Origin: an uncultured Bacteroidales bacterium
GTDB taxonomy: Bacteria > Bacteroidota > Bacteroidia > Bacteroidales > WCHB1-69
DNA length: 17,103 nucleotides
Reading direction: 5' to 3'
Assembly (NCBI GenBank): GCA_937901455.1
Contig: CALDIA010000008.1
Span: 1 to 17,103 of the forward strand
In this document: positions 6,334 to 14,324 of the stretch, one piece after another
Layout: the number at the start of each line of letters is the position of its first letter
Position numbering within the stretch: the stretch's first letter is position 1
Notes under the pieces: generated by a model
What the model was told of the DNA's origin: nothing
What the model saw: the letters and a program-made list of their open reading frames with translations, nothing else
The model's database searches: none
Translations under genes and position numbers: made by a program

Positions 6334-8382
6334 ATGAAACTATTAATTATCGGTGGAGGTGCCATTGCCGATGGCAATCATCTCCCGGCGGCGAAGAAAC
6401 TGCTGGATGTCAAGGATGTTTATTTGGCGGAGTCCAATCCACAGCAGGCCGAAAAACTCAAGGACAAACACGGCTTGCAGAACGTGGTGAACGATTACCA
6501 TGATGTTTTGCCGTTAGTGGACGCATGCGTCATCTGTACGCCGCCTCATGTGCGTAATGCCATCCTGAAAGACTGTATCGCGGCGGGCAAGCATGTGCTG
6601 TGTGAGAAGCCATTGTCTCCGTCAAGTGCCGAAACGAAAGAGATACTGAAAAATGCTCCGAAAGGATTGGTGCTTGGTATGTGCCATTCATACCGTTTTA
6701 TGGCGAGCCGCAAGGAGGTGCATCGCTTGATCAAAGAGAATTTTTTCGGCGAGGAACTTTCAATCTCCATTCACGAAGGCAATCCATCTAATTGGCCTAC
6801 GGTTTCAGGCTATTGTTTCCGCAAAGAATTGGTGCCGGGTGGGGCGTTTTACGATAATGGCATCCATTCAGCGGATTTTCTGTTGTGGTGCCTCGGCACT
6901 CCCGACTCGATCCAATATGAGGATGATGCCATGGGTGGGCTGGAAAGCAATTTTACGCTGAAGATGCAGTTTGGGAAGGCTCATGGGTTTATGAAGATAA
7001 GTCGTACGGTATCGCTGTCCAACACCATCGTTGTGGAAGGGAATGGCCATAAGGCCGTTTTAGGTGTTTATGATGGCTCCAAATATACCCTAGATGGCAA
7101 AGAAGTCGTTTGCCCCCAAGATGGAACCACCCAATTAGGGAACTTTCTCAATGCTGTTTCTGGTAAGGAAACAATAGGGTGCCCGATAGAGGATGGCATT
7201 GCAGTGATTGAGTTGTTGGAGCGGTGTTATGCGCAACGAAAGCCAAAGCAGTATGAGAAAAAGCCAATAGGAAATTTGAAGGGGAAAACAGTTTTTGTTA
7301 CAGGAGGAACAGGTTTTATTGGTGGCCAATTGGTTGAGCAATTGGTTCTTCATGAAGGTGCTAAAGTGCGTGTTTTAGTGCATAATTGGGGGAAGGCCGC
7401 CTATGTCAGCCGTTTCGATGTGGAGTTTGTGCAAGCTGATATTCTTGATGTGGAAGCCATGGCAAAGGCAATGGACGGGTGCGACTATGTGTTCCATTTG
7501 GCTATTGTAGGCGGGGCTGAGACGAATGTCAAGGCGACGGAATCGGTTCTTGCTGCTGCAAAGAGAACAGGTGTCAAACATGCGGTGCAGATGAGCAGTG
7601 TGGTAGTACATGGCGAAACGGTACCGATAGATTTGACTGCCGATTCGCCATTGGTTCCGTATAACGACTCGTACGCGCAAAGCAAATTGCAGTCAGAGAA
7701 GCGTTTTTGGGAACTCTTGGACGAGTATGGACTACATGGCTCGATTGTTCGCCCGACATACGTTTGGGGACCCTATTCCATGTGGTACACCATTTATATT
7801 ATGGAGTTGATGCGAAAAGGCGAGTTTAGCTGGGTCGATAAGGGAAATGGCATCTGCAATGCAGTGTATGTCGGTAATGTTGTTGACCTATGTCTGCAAT
7901 GCTGCACCAATCCCAAAGCAGACGGGCAGGCGTTTATCGTTACCGATGGTGAACAAAAAACGTGGCGTGAGTTTTATGGGCATTATTTGGATGTGATAGG
8001 GAAAAAACCGGAAGATTATCCTTCTGTGCCGCTCAAGGATGGCGCTTTCAGGAAGATGCGTTTGAATATCAAGAACGCCTTGTGGAAACGTATGGTGGTG
8101 CTGATGGACAAATACGAAGCCCGGCGTTCCACTTCGCCTCGTTTGGCCTTGTGGCTATATAAAGCGCCTCGAAAAGTGCTTCGCCTGACGCGCAATTTGG
8201 TAATGAAAAACTTGCCAGAGAAAAGTGCGACGGAGATGGCCATTTATAGCCAGACGACTTCCATCAATGTGCAAAAGAACAAGGATGTCCTTGGCTTTAT
8301 ACCTCGCTATTCCGTCGAAAAAGGAATGGCGATTACTTGTGAATGGCTGAAATGGAGTGATTTGAATAATCCTAAAAATTGA
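6334..8382 (+). CDS. Gfo/Idh/MocA oxidoreductase fused to an SDR epimerase/dehydratase
   Basis: A 682-residue two-domain protein. Residues 1-310 are a Gfo/Idh/MocA-type NAD(P)-dependent oxidoreductase: the Rossmann motif GGGAIADGNH at 7-16, the conserved CEKP at 90-93 with its catalytic-position Lys92, and PGGAFYDNGIH at 168-178, the family segment with the downstream His. Residues 315-682 are an extended SDR: TGGTGFIGG at 323-331, Ser421/Ser422, Tyr447 and Lys451 in YAQSK, and VRPTYVWGPYS. Both active sites look complete, so the protein probably performs two successive steps on a nucleotide sugar, or one domain supplies a keto-sugar to the other. The substrate is not known. ATG 6334 is used because it matches the head fragment at 3204; a TTG at 6322 would add four residues and overlap the previous stop. 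The next gene starts 4 nt after the stop. Confidence 0.85.
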   Translation: MKLLIIGGGAIADGNHLPAAKKLLDVKDVYLAESNPQQAEKLKDKHGLQNVVNDYHDVLPLVDACVICTPPHVRNAILKDCIAAGKHVLCEKPLSPSSAETKEILKNAPKGLVLGMCHSYRFMASRKEVHRLIKENFFGEELSISIHEGNPSNWPTVSGYCFRKELVPGGAFYDNGIHSADFLLWCLGTPDSIQYEDDAMGGLESNFTLKMQFGKAHGFMKISRTVSLSNTIVVEGNGHKAVLGVYDGSKYTLDGKEVVCPQDGTTQLGNFLNAVSGKETIGCPIEDGIAVIELLERCYAQRKPKQYEKKPIGNLKGKTVFVTGGTGFIGGQLVEQLVLHEGAKVRVLVHNWGKAAYVSRFDVEFVQADILDVEAMAKAMDGCDYVFHLAIVGGAETNVKATESVLAAAKRTGVKHAVQMSSVVVHGETVPIDLTADSPLVPYNDSYAQSKLQSEKRFWELLDEYGLHGSIVRPTYVWGPYSMWYTIYIMELMRKGEFSWVDKGNGICNAVYVGNVVDLCLQCCTNPKADGQAFIVTDGEQKTWREFYGHYLDVIGKKPEDYPSVPLKDGAFRKMRLNIKNALWKRMVVLMDKYEARRSTSPRLALWLYKAPRKVLRLTRNLVMKNLPEKSATEMAIYSQTTSINVQKNKDVLGFIPRYSVEKGMAITCEWLKWSDLNNPKN

Positions 8383-8386
8383 TTAG

Positions 8387-9325
8387 ATGTCATTAAGGCT
8401 GTCAATCATTATTCCTTTTTATAACGTAGAGCGATACATTGCCGAGTGTCTCGATTCCGTGTTTGACCAAGATGTTCCGTTAGATGAGTATGAGGTGATT
8501 TGTGTGGATGATTGCTCACCAGATAACTCTGCGGAAATAGTTAAAGACTATGCTAAGAAGTTTCCCAACTTGGTCTTGGTTCGAAACCTACAGAATCGAA
8601 AATTGGGTGGTGCCAGAAATGCAGGAATTGATGTGGCAAAAGGGAGATATGTCTGGTTTATCGATTCTGACGATTTCATAGAAAAGAATAGCATAGGGAA
8701 TCTGCTTTCTATTGCAGAAAGTCAAGATTTAGACGTCTTGCATTTCAACTACTCCGAATACCCGAATGCGAATCTGCCCAAAAGGCGTCCAAAAGAAACC
8801 ATGGTGACGAATGGCACAGAGTTGTTTTTTGATCGTGGCTTCATATGGTATCACGATTTGGTAACCGCCTGGCGAAAACTATACAAACTACGGTTCTTGC
8901 TTGAGAATAACATTAGATTTGCCGAGTATATAATGTTTGAGGACAATGATTATGCCATTGAGGTTTTTGCCAATGCGCAGCGTGTTAAACATATCGATGT
9001 TATTGCATATCGTTACAGAAATAATCCTGATTCGATTACACATGTCAATTATACTTCTGCGCATGTATTTTATTGGCTTGATTTGTGCCATCGGTTGTGC
9101 CGTCTAAAAGAAACGCTAATGCAGAAACAAAAGGATTCGCGTTTCAATGCTGCAATAGACTCCTTTATTCGCTTTCATATTGGAAATGTGCTTAAGGTTT
9201 ATGGGGAAATGGATGCTACTCAGCAAAAAGAGGCTCGCAGTATTATTCGTAGTGAAATGAATGCTGAGTTAAAGACATATACTTCGAAACGAACCTATTA
9301 CAGAATAAAATTTGGTGTTATATGA
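8387..9325 (+). CDS. Glycosyltransferase family 2 protein
   Basis: Predicted GT-A fold glycosyltransferase of 312 residues acting on the cytoplasmic side. The start LSIIIPFYNVERYI, the Asp pair VDDCSPDN at 40-47, GGARNAGID at 74-82 and WFIDSDDFIE near 90-98 (metal-binding DSDD at 93-96) define the family. It is closest in layout to the 15185-16162 product, with the same spacing of motifs. C-terminally there is a helical region rich in Lys/Arg without a clear membrane span. It begins 4 nt after the fusion gene stop and its own stop overlaps the next start by 4 nt (ATGA), so it belongs to a tightly packed transcription unit. Confidence 0.92.
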   Translation: MSLRLSIIIPFYNVERYIAECLDSVFDQDVPLDEYEVICVDDCSPDNSAEIVKDYAKKFPNLVLVRNLQNRKLGGARNAGIDVAKGRYVWFIDSDDFIEKNSIGNLLSIAESQDLDVLHFNYSEYPNANLPKRRPKETMVTNGTELFFDRGFIWYHDLVTAWRKLYKLRFLLENNIRFAEYIMFEDNDYAIEVFANAQRVKHIDVIAYRYRNNPDSITHVNYTSAHVFYWLDLCHRLCRLKETLMQKQKDSRFNAAIDSFIRFHIGNVLKVYGEMDATQQKEARSIIRSEMNAELKTYTSKRTYYRIKFGVI

Positions 9326-10266
9326 ATCCAATTAACATACTTTGTGCAGCAGATGATAAATATGCGCCTTATTGTGGTGTGATGTTAACATCTCTATTTG
9401 ATAATAATATAGATAGGGAAATTAATGTCTATATTATGCTTGATAAACCATGGTCTGTTCAGAACATGTCCAAGGTTAATCAGCTTAAAGAGAAATACAA
9501 TCAAAGTATCAAATTTTGTGAGGTAAATAATGCTTTCTTTGAAAAGTATCCTATTAAAGGAGCAGGGATGGATCATTTGTCAATCGTGACCTATTATCGT
9601 CTATATGCTGCTGATTTATTACCTAAGGATGTGGATAAGGTTTTGTACTTAGATTGCGATATTATAGTAAATGATTCCATCGGAGAATTGTTTGATATGG
9701 ATTGGACGGATATCGCAATAGGGGCTGTTTCTGATATGTGTGTTGAATGGCAGGAGTTTTATGACCGCTTACAATATGATAAGTCTATGGGCTATTTTAA
9801 TGCGGGAGTGGTTTTGATGAATCTTGATTATTGGCGTATGCATAATTTAGCAAGACAATGCTTTGATTATATGGCTAATAATTATGATAAAGTGGAAAAC
9901 AATGATCAAGATGTGCTGAATGTGGTAATGAAAGACATAAAGTGTCAGTTGCCTATTACATACAATTACCAAATTCAATTGAGAATGCCATATTTCTTTA
10001 ATACGTTTTCGAATGAGATGCAGAAAGAAATCCTTGAAGAGGTGTCGCCTAAAATTATTCACTATGCAGCTGAATTGAAGCCATGGATGGCCTACTATTA
10101 CTCGTACCCTTTTAACAACGTTTGGCATAAATACAAGAGATTATCTCCATGGTGTTGGATGTGCGATCAGTTGCCTAAGTCTCGCAAATTCGCGGCGATT
10201 TTGAAACGATACTTGTTATGGCCAATTGGAATTAAGCTAAAGAAGCCTCGTCTTGTGGGGGAATAG
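9322..10266 (+). CDS. Glycosyltransferase family 8 protein
   Basis: A 314-residue retaining GT8 enzyme, the family of LPS galactosyl/glucosyltransferases such as LgtC and WaaJ. Evidence is the opening INILCAADDKYAPYCGVMLT, YYRLYAADLLPKDVDKVLYL leading to the metal-binding DCD at residues 111-113, then GYFNAGVVLMNLDYW, NNDQDVLN, and the closing IIHYAAELKPW with the His of the active site. Length and order fit the family. The gene is AT-rich compared with its neighbours. The start overlaps the previous stop by 4 nt and the next gene follows after 2 nt. The transferred sugar (often Gal or Glc in this family) cannot be fixed from sequence alone. Confidence 0.93.
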   Translation: MNPINILCAADDKYAPYCGVMLTSLFDNNIDREINVYIMLDKPWSVQNMSKVNQLKEKYNQSIKFCEVNNAFFEKYPIKGAGMDHLSIVTYYRLYAADLLPKDVDKVLYLDCDIIVNDSIGELFDMDWTDIAIGAVSDMCVEWQEFYDRLQYDKSMGYFNAGVVLMNLDYWRMHNLARQCFDYMANNYDKVENNDQDVLNVVMKDIKCQLPITYNYQIQLRMPYFFNTFSNEMQKEILEEVSPKIIHYAAELKPWMAYYYSYPFNNVWHKYKRLSPWCWMCDQLPKSRKFAAILKRYLLWPIGIKLKKPRLVGE

Positions 10267-10268
10267 AG

Positions 10269-11363
10269 ATGAACATACTGCTTGTTACATTGTTTTCACT
10301 AGAGCGCAACACCTCTGTCGCTATCAGTAATATCAATATCACTAAAGGCCTGTTGGCTTTGGGACATAAGCTCACCTGGGTGATGCCTCATTGGGAACAG
10401 CGTGAAACTGTTTTTGATGAGACTCAGGTTCGAGTTGTTCGTGTGCCTGGGCAGGACCAAAAGCGCGATGTCGGCTTGGTTCGTAATAGAATTCGCTCTC
10501 ATCTTGGCATGCTTGATTTCACGCGTTCCTATTTACGAGAAGTGCGAAATACCCATGTCCCTAATGAGTATTTTGATGTGGTTATTTCTACATCAGATCC
10601 CAAGACTTCCCATGTCTTTACAAAGCGCCTTTTACGCAATGTCCATTATGGACGATGGATTCAGCATTGGGGAGATCCGCTGTTGGATGATATTACGCGC
10701 AATTTTTGGTGGCCCCAATGGTGCATAAAGTTATACGAAGGGCATTTTTTGAAAAAAGCAGATAAAGTAGTCTACGTTACTCCGTTTACTTGTGAAGCAC
10801 AAAGGAAAGCGTATCCAAAGATGGCAGATAAGTTCGCCTTTGTTCCTCTTCCCGCCGATATGTGTGCCACGAACACTGTGTCTCAGGCCGATCAATTACG
10901 TGTGGCATATTTAGGTGATTATAATCCAGTTTTTCGCAATCTTCGTCCTTTATATGATGCGTGTGCTAGTATGGACAATGTTTATCTTACCATAGCTGGT
11001 CATGGTCCCCAATACGAGGCACTTTCAAATGTAAGAGTTTTGCCCCGAATTCCGCAAGACCAAGCATTGGAAATTGAAAATGATTCGGATGTAATTTTCT
11101 GTGTGTGCAACAAGCGCGGCACGCAAATACCAGGCAAGATCCTGTATAAGGCCTCCTCAGACAAGCATATCTTAATTGCTATTGAGCGTGAACTGCACGA
11201 TGAAATGTGCCATTTTTTTGAATCATTTGGGCGTTTTGTGGTTTGTGACAACACCACTGAGTCCATAGTGACCGCTTTGCAATCGCTGAGTGATTGTCCT
11301 CACGATTATGTTACTCCTGATTGTTTGTTGCCAATCAATGTTGTCAAAAAAATACTCTCATGA
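10269..11363 (+). CDS. GT-B fold glycosyltransferase (GT4-like)
   Basis: A 364-residue protein with two Rossmann-like halves. The N-terminal half starts MNILLVTLFSLERNTS and contains GLLALGHKLTWVMP and RWIQHWGDPLLDD, as in acceptor domains of GT4-like enzymes. The C-terminal half has VAYLGDYNPVFRNLRPL, LTIAGHGPQY and IPGKILYKASSDKHILI, corresponding to the donor-binding region. In many GT4 proteins the last motif reads PGKxxEYxA; the Glu is replaced here by Tyr, so assignment to GT4 proper is less certain than the GT-B fold. No signal peptide or membrane segment is evident. It lies 2 nt after the GT8 gene, and its stop overlaps the wecB start by 4 nt (ATGA). Confidence 0.82.
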   Translation: MNILLVTLFSLERNTSVAISNINITKGLLALGHKLTWVMPHWEQRETVFDETQVRVVRVPGQDQKRDVGLVRNRIRSHLGMLDFTRSYLREVRNTHVPNEYFDVVISTSDPKTSHVFTKRLLRNVHYGRWIQHWGDPLLDDITRNFWWPQWCIKLYEGHFLKKADKVVYVTPFTCEAQRKAYPKMADKFAFVPLPADMCATNTVSQADQLRVAYLGDYNPVFRNLRPLYDACASMDNVYLTIAGHGPQYEALSNVRVLPRIPQDQALEIENDSDVIFCVCNKRGTQIPGKILYKASSDKHILIAIERELHDEMCHFFESFGRFVVCDNTTESIVTALQSLSDCPHDYVTPDCLLPINVVKKILS

Positions 11364-12517
11364 AGACTGTTCTTTTGGTTTTTGGAACCCGACCAGAGGC
11401 CATCAAGATGGCTCCTCTCGTGAAGACCTTGCAATCAAAACCCAACGCTTTTCGGACTATTGTTGCAGTAACTGGCCAACATCGTCAGATGCTGGATCAA
11501 GTGCTCCATATCTTTGATATCAAGCCGGATTATGATTTGAATATCATGCAAGCTAATCAGGACCTTTATGATGTGACTTCTCGTGTTCTTGTCGGCATGC
11601 GCGATGTTCTTCATGACGTGAAGCCCGACGTTGTCCTTGTCCATGGCGACACCACCACGTCGACAGCCGCAGCACTAGCTGCATTTTATCAGCAAATACC
11701 CATCGGCCATGTCGAAGCAGGGCTGCGAACCTATAACATTTATAGCCCATGGCCAGAGGAAATGAATCGTCAATTAACAGGGCGAATTGCCACGTATCAT
11801 TTTGCTCCAACGCCGCTTTCAAAGTCTAATCTTTTGCGTGAAAATGTTGATGGATCTAATATCCTTGTCACGGGTAATACGGTCATTGACGCTCTTTACA
11901 TGGTGGTTGATAAGATCAAAACGGATTCAAACTTGGCAGACCGACTACGTAAGGCCTTGGCTCAGGCTGGATACGACACGAGCCGTTTGCGGTCAGATCG
12001 ACGGCTGGTTCTTATCACAGGCCATCGTCGCGAGAATTTTGGTGATGGTTTTATCAGCATGTGTTCAGCGATTCGTAATTTAGCCGCTAACTATCCCAAT
12101 GTTGATTTTGTTTATCCTATGCATCTCAATCCCAATGTTCGCAAACCGATTCACGAGGTGTTTGGCAAAAATCTAGATGCATATGCTAACCTATTCTTTA
12201 TCGAGCCGTTGGAGTATTTGAGTTTTGTGCATCTGATGGAACAGAGCAGCGTCGTGCTCACCGATTCGGGAGGAATCCAAGAAGAGGCCCCAGGCCTTGG
12301 CAAGCCTGTTCTTGTCATGCGTGATACCACTGAACGTCCTGAGGCTCTTGAGTCGGGTACGGTCCATCTTGTAGGCACCGATTATAATCGTATCATCACA
12401 GAGGTTAGCACGCTTCTTGATGACCCTGTTGCCTATCAACGCATGTCACAAGCGGTTAACCCCTATGGCGATGGTAAGGCCTGTGAAAGAATTGCTGGCT
12501 TTCTTGAAATTTTTTAG
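11360..12517 (+). CDS. wecB: UDP-N-acetylglucosamine 2-epimerase, non-hydrolysing
   Basis: Cytoplasmic enzyme converting UDP-GlcNAc to UDP-ManNAc for use in the surface glycan. The 385-residue protein has every family landmark: FGTRPEAIKMAPL at 8-20, VTGQHRQMLDQ, VHGDTTTS at 94-101 with the conserved Asp, GHVEAGLRT at 116-124, SPWPEEMNRQ at 129-138, ITGHRRENFG, and DSGGIQEEAPGLGKPVLVMR for UDP binding. ATG 11360 is chosen because it gives the canonical N-terminus and overlaps the upstream stop by 4 nt; a TTG at 11321 would add 13 unrelated residues. No UDP-ManNAc dehydrogenase (WecC) is present in the window, so the product is either used as ManNAc or oxidised by an enzyme encoded elsewhere. 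This is the last gene before the ATPase insertion. Confidence 0.95.
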   Translation: MKTVLLVFGTRPEAIKMAPLVKTLQSKPNAFRTIVAVTGQHRQMLDQVLHIFDIKPDYDLNIMQANQDLYDVTSRVLVGMRDVLHDVKPDVVLVHGDTTTSTAAALAAFYQQIPIGHVEAGLRTYNIYSPWPEEMNRQLTGRIATYHFAPTPLSKSNLLRENVDGSNILVTGNTVIDALYMVVDKIKTDSNLADRLRKALAQAGYDTSRLRSDRRLVLITGHRRENFGDGFISMCSAIRNLAANYPNVDFVYPMHLNPNVRKPIHEVFGKNLDAYANLFFIEPLEYLSFVHLMEQSSVVLTDSGGIQEEAPGLGKPVLVMRDTTERPEALESGTVHLVGTDYNRIITEVSTLLDDPVAYQRMSQAVNPYGDGKACERIAGFLEIF

Positions 12518-12522
12518 TTGTC

Positions 12523-12624
12523 ATGGGATTATCCCCCATCACCATCAACCGCAACAATGCATCGTGGTTCAATGGTTTGTGGTTTTCTGACGGAATTGTT
12601 TTAGGGAAATCCGAAAATGTGTAA
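12523..12624 (+). pseudogene. Truncated head of a GT2 gene
   Basis: From ATG 12523 the frame reads MGLSPITINRNNA and then unrelated residues to a stop at 12622-12624. The intact GT2 gene at 14325 starts MTLSIITINRNNA; from TCC to the Ala codon I count 25 of 30 identical bases. Only about 13 codons remain. The head follows the wecB stop directly, where a GT2 gene would be expected, and what comes next is the promoter and coding region of the ATPase gene. It is similar but not identical to the 14325 head, so it is a paralogue remnant and not a target-site duplication. Confidence 0.65.
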
Positions 12625-12629
12625 ATTTG
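12596..12629 (+). promoter_or_regulatory. Probable Bacteroidetes-type promoter for the ATPase gene
   Basis: TAAATTTG at 12622-12629 is an exact match to the Bacteroidetes -7 consensus TAnnTTTG, and a TTG at 12596-12598 stands 23 nt upstream as a possible -33 element (slightly longer spacing than usual). The site lies about 45 bp before the ATG at 12673. It suggests the ATPase gene is transcribed on its own and not only as part of the glycan operon. Confidence 0.45.
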
Positions 12630-12672
12630 CATCGGATAAAGGTGTTATAGTTCTGAAGTAAATTGAGTGCTA

Positions 12673-14250
12673 ATGGGTTTGTATCTAAATTTAGGTAACG
12701 AAGGGTTCGCATCGGCTAGACGCAGCAACTATGTAGACAAGACTTCTGTGATTGCTTTTATGAACGGAGTCCTGAACACGGAGCAGCGCTACGTCTGTCT
12801 TACGCGTGCCCGTCGCTTTGGCAAGTCAATGGCGGCCAAAATGCTATGTGCCTATTACGACCAGTCATGTGACTCCCGAGGTTTGTTTGAGGGGTTGCAG
12901 ATTGCCAATCACCCCACTTTTGCGCAGCACATTAACAAATACCCTGTCATTTATTTGGATATGACAGGTTTCACCACTCGTTTTCATGGCGACCGCAACT
13001 TGGCGGCAAAGGTTCAAGAGGAGTTGATTGCCGAGATGCGAGGGCTTTATTCGCAAGTTGAGGTGAAAAAGACGGATGATTTGATGAATGTGTTGTCTCG
13101 TATTGTTGAATCGACCAAGCAAAAATTCATCTTCATTATTGATGAGTGGGATGCAGTATGCAGAGAGGCCGAAGGGAATGAAATCTTGATGGATGCTTAT
13201 GTCAATATGCTGCGTCGTATGTTCAAGGGCGCCAACTCAGAGCAGGTTTTTGCAGGCGTGTATATGACTGGCATTTTGCCCATCAAGAAATACAATACAC
13301 AGTCGGCATTGAATAATTTTCTGCAGTTCACTATGGTATCACCTGGCCCCCTGGCCTCCAGTTTCGGCTTTACGGAAAACGAAGTTCAAGTGTTGTGCAG
13401 CGAAAAAGGAATGGACTATGGAGAATTGAAACAATGGTACGATGGATATACGATTGGGCAAGAGAAGGCGATCTTTAATCCCAATTCGGTGATGATGGCT
13501 CTCATCAATGGTAGGTGCGAGAATTATTGGTCGAGCACGGGTGCTTTCGATAATGTAAGCCGCTACATTCAGATGAATTATGATGGCCTGAAGGACGATA
13601 TTGTGAAGATGGTGGCAGGGGGAAGATGCATGGTAAACACTACGCGTTTTGAGAACGATTTGTCCACCATCCGAAGTAAGGACGATGTGCTTACGGCGCT
13701 CATCCACTTGGGTTACCTTGCTTATGACGGAGACAAAAAGGAGTGCTTCATACCCAATATGGAAGTTGCTCAAGAAATGCAAAATGCGGTGGAGGATGCC
13801 CAATGGAATGTGGTAATCAATGCCATCAAACAATCGGAGCGGTTGCTTGAACGGACCTTGGCGATGGACGAGGTTTCGGTCGTGAAGGCCATCGATGCCA
13901 TCCATGCCGACAATACAAGTATTTTGAAGTACAATGACGAGAACTCCTTGGCTTGTGTATTGGCATTGGCGTATTATGCAGCAAGGAAAGACTACAAATG
14001 GATTCGTGAGTTGCCTACAGGGCTCGGATTTGCGGATGTGGTTTTGTTGCCCAACCGAAATGTTGGCAAGCCTGCTGTTGTCTTGGAACTAAAATATGAC
14101 AATTCAGCTGAGACAGCCATCGTCCAGATCCATAAGAAAAGATATGCCGCCTCGTTGCTCGACTATGTGGGTGAAATTGTATTGGTAGGAATTAATTATG
14201 ACAAAAAGACAAAAGTCCACTCTTGCAAAATAGAAAAAGTCGTTAAATAA
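12673..14250 (+). CDS. AAA-ATPase-like / PD-(D/E)XK nuclease-superfamily protein
   Basis: A 525-residue protein of the AAA-ATPase-like plus PD-(D/E)XK family (PF09820/PF08011 type), found in many copies in Bacteroidales genomes and of uncertain role. The N-terminus MGLYLNLGNEGFASARRSNY followed by VDKT is the family start, which fixes ATG 12673. The P-loop is TRARRFGKS at 44-52 and Walker B is FIIDEWD at 154-160. The C-terminal nuclease-like core has Glu446, Asp455 in GFADVVLLP, Glu472 and Lys474 in LELK, and a downstream Gln485 with Lys488/Lys489, so the catalytic pattern looks intact. It is not a sugar enzyme. Its position between a truncated GT2 head and an intact GT2 gene, together with its own promoter, suggests it was inserted into the locus. 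No transposase or terminal inverted repeats are visible around it. Confidence 0.9.
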   Translation: MGLYLNLGNEGFASARRSNYVDKTSVIAFMNGVLNTEQRYVCLTRARRFGKSMAAKMLCAYYDQSCDSRGLFEGLQIANHPTFAQHINKYPVIYLDMTGFTTRFHGDRNLAAKVQEELIAEMRGLYSQVEVKKTDDLMNVLSRIVESTKQKFIFIIDEWDAVCREAEGNEILMDAYVNMLRRMFKGANSEQVFAGVYMTGILPIKKYNTQSALNNFLQFTMVSPGPLASSFGFTENEVQVLCSEKGMDYGELKQWYDGYTIGQEKAIFNPNSVMMALINGRCENYWSSTGAFDNVSRYIQMNYDGLKDDIVKMVAGGRCMVNTTRFENDLSTIRSKDDVLTALIHLGYLAYDGDKKECFIPNMEVAQEMQNAVEDAQWNVVINAIKQSERLLERTLAMDEVSVVKAIDAIHADNTSILKYNDENSLACVLALAYYAARKDYKWIRELPTGLGFADVVLLPNRNVGKPAVVLELKYDNSAETAIVQIHKKRYAASLLDYVGEIVLVGINYDKKTKVHSCKIEKVVK

Positions 14251-14324
14251 AACGTTCGTCAGGAAACGTTAGGTGTGAAAAGGCGTTGAGTTTTGTGTGT
14301 AACAGTTTAATCTAATATACTTTT

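Noticed and set aside
12526..12540. GGGA-TTA-TCCC hairpin after wecB as a terminator
   Set aside because: The stem is four pairs with no T-run, and the sequence is explained as codons of the truncated GT2 head.
14251..14270. AACGTT twice (14251-14256 and 14265-14270) as a terminator or insertion end
   Set aside because: AACGTT is itself a palindrome, the possible stem is six AT-rich pairs with an 8-nt loop and no T-run, and no partner copy was found at the other side of the ATPase gene.
14290..14324. Promoter before the GT2 gene at 14325
   Set aside because: TTTTG is followed by only a loose match (TATACTTTT) that would put the transcription start at or inside the start codon. Too weak to annotate.
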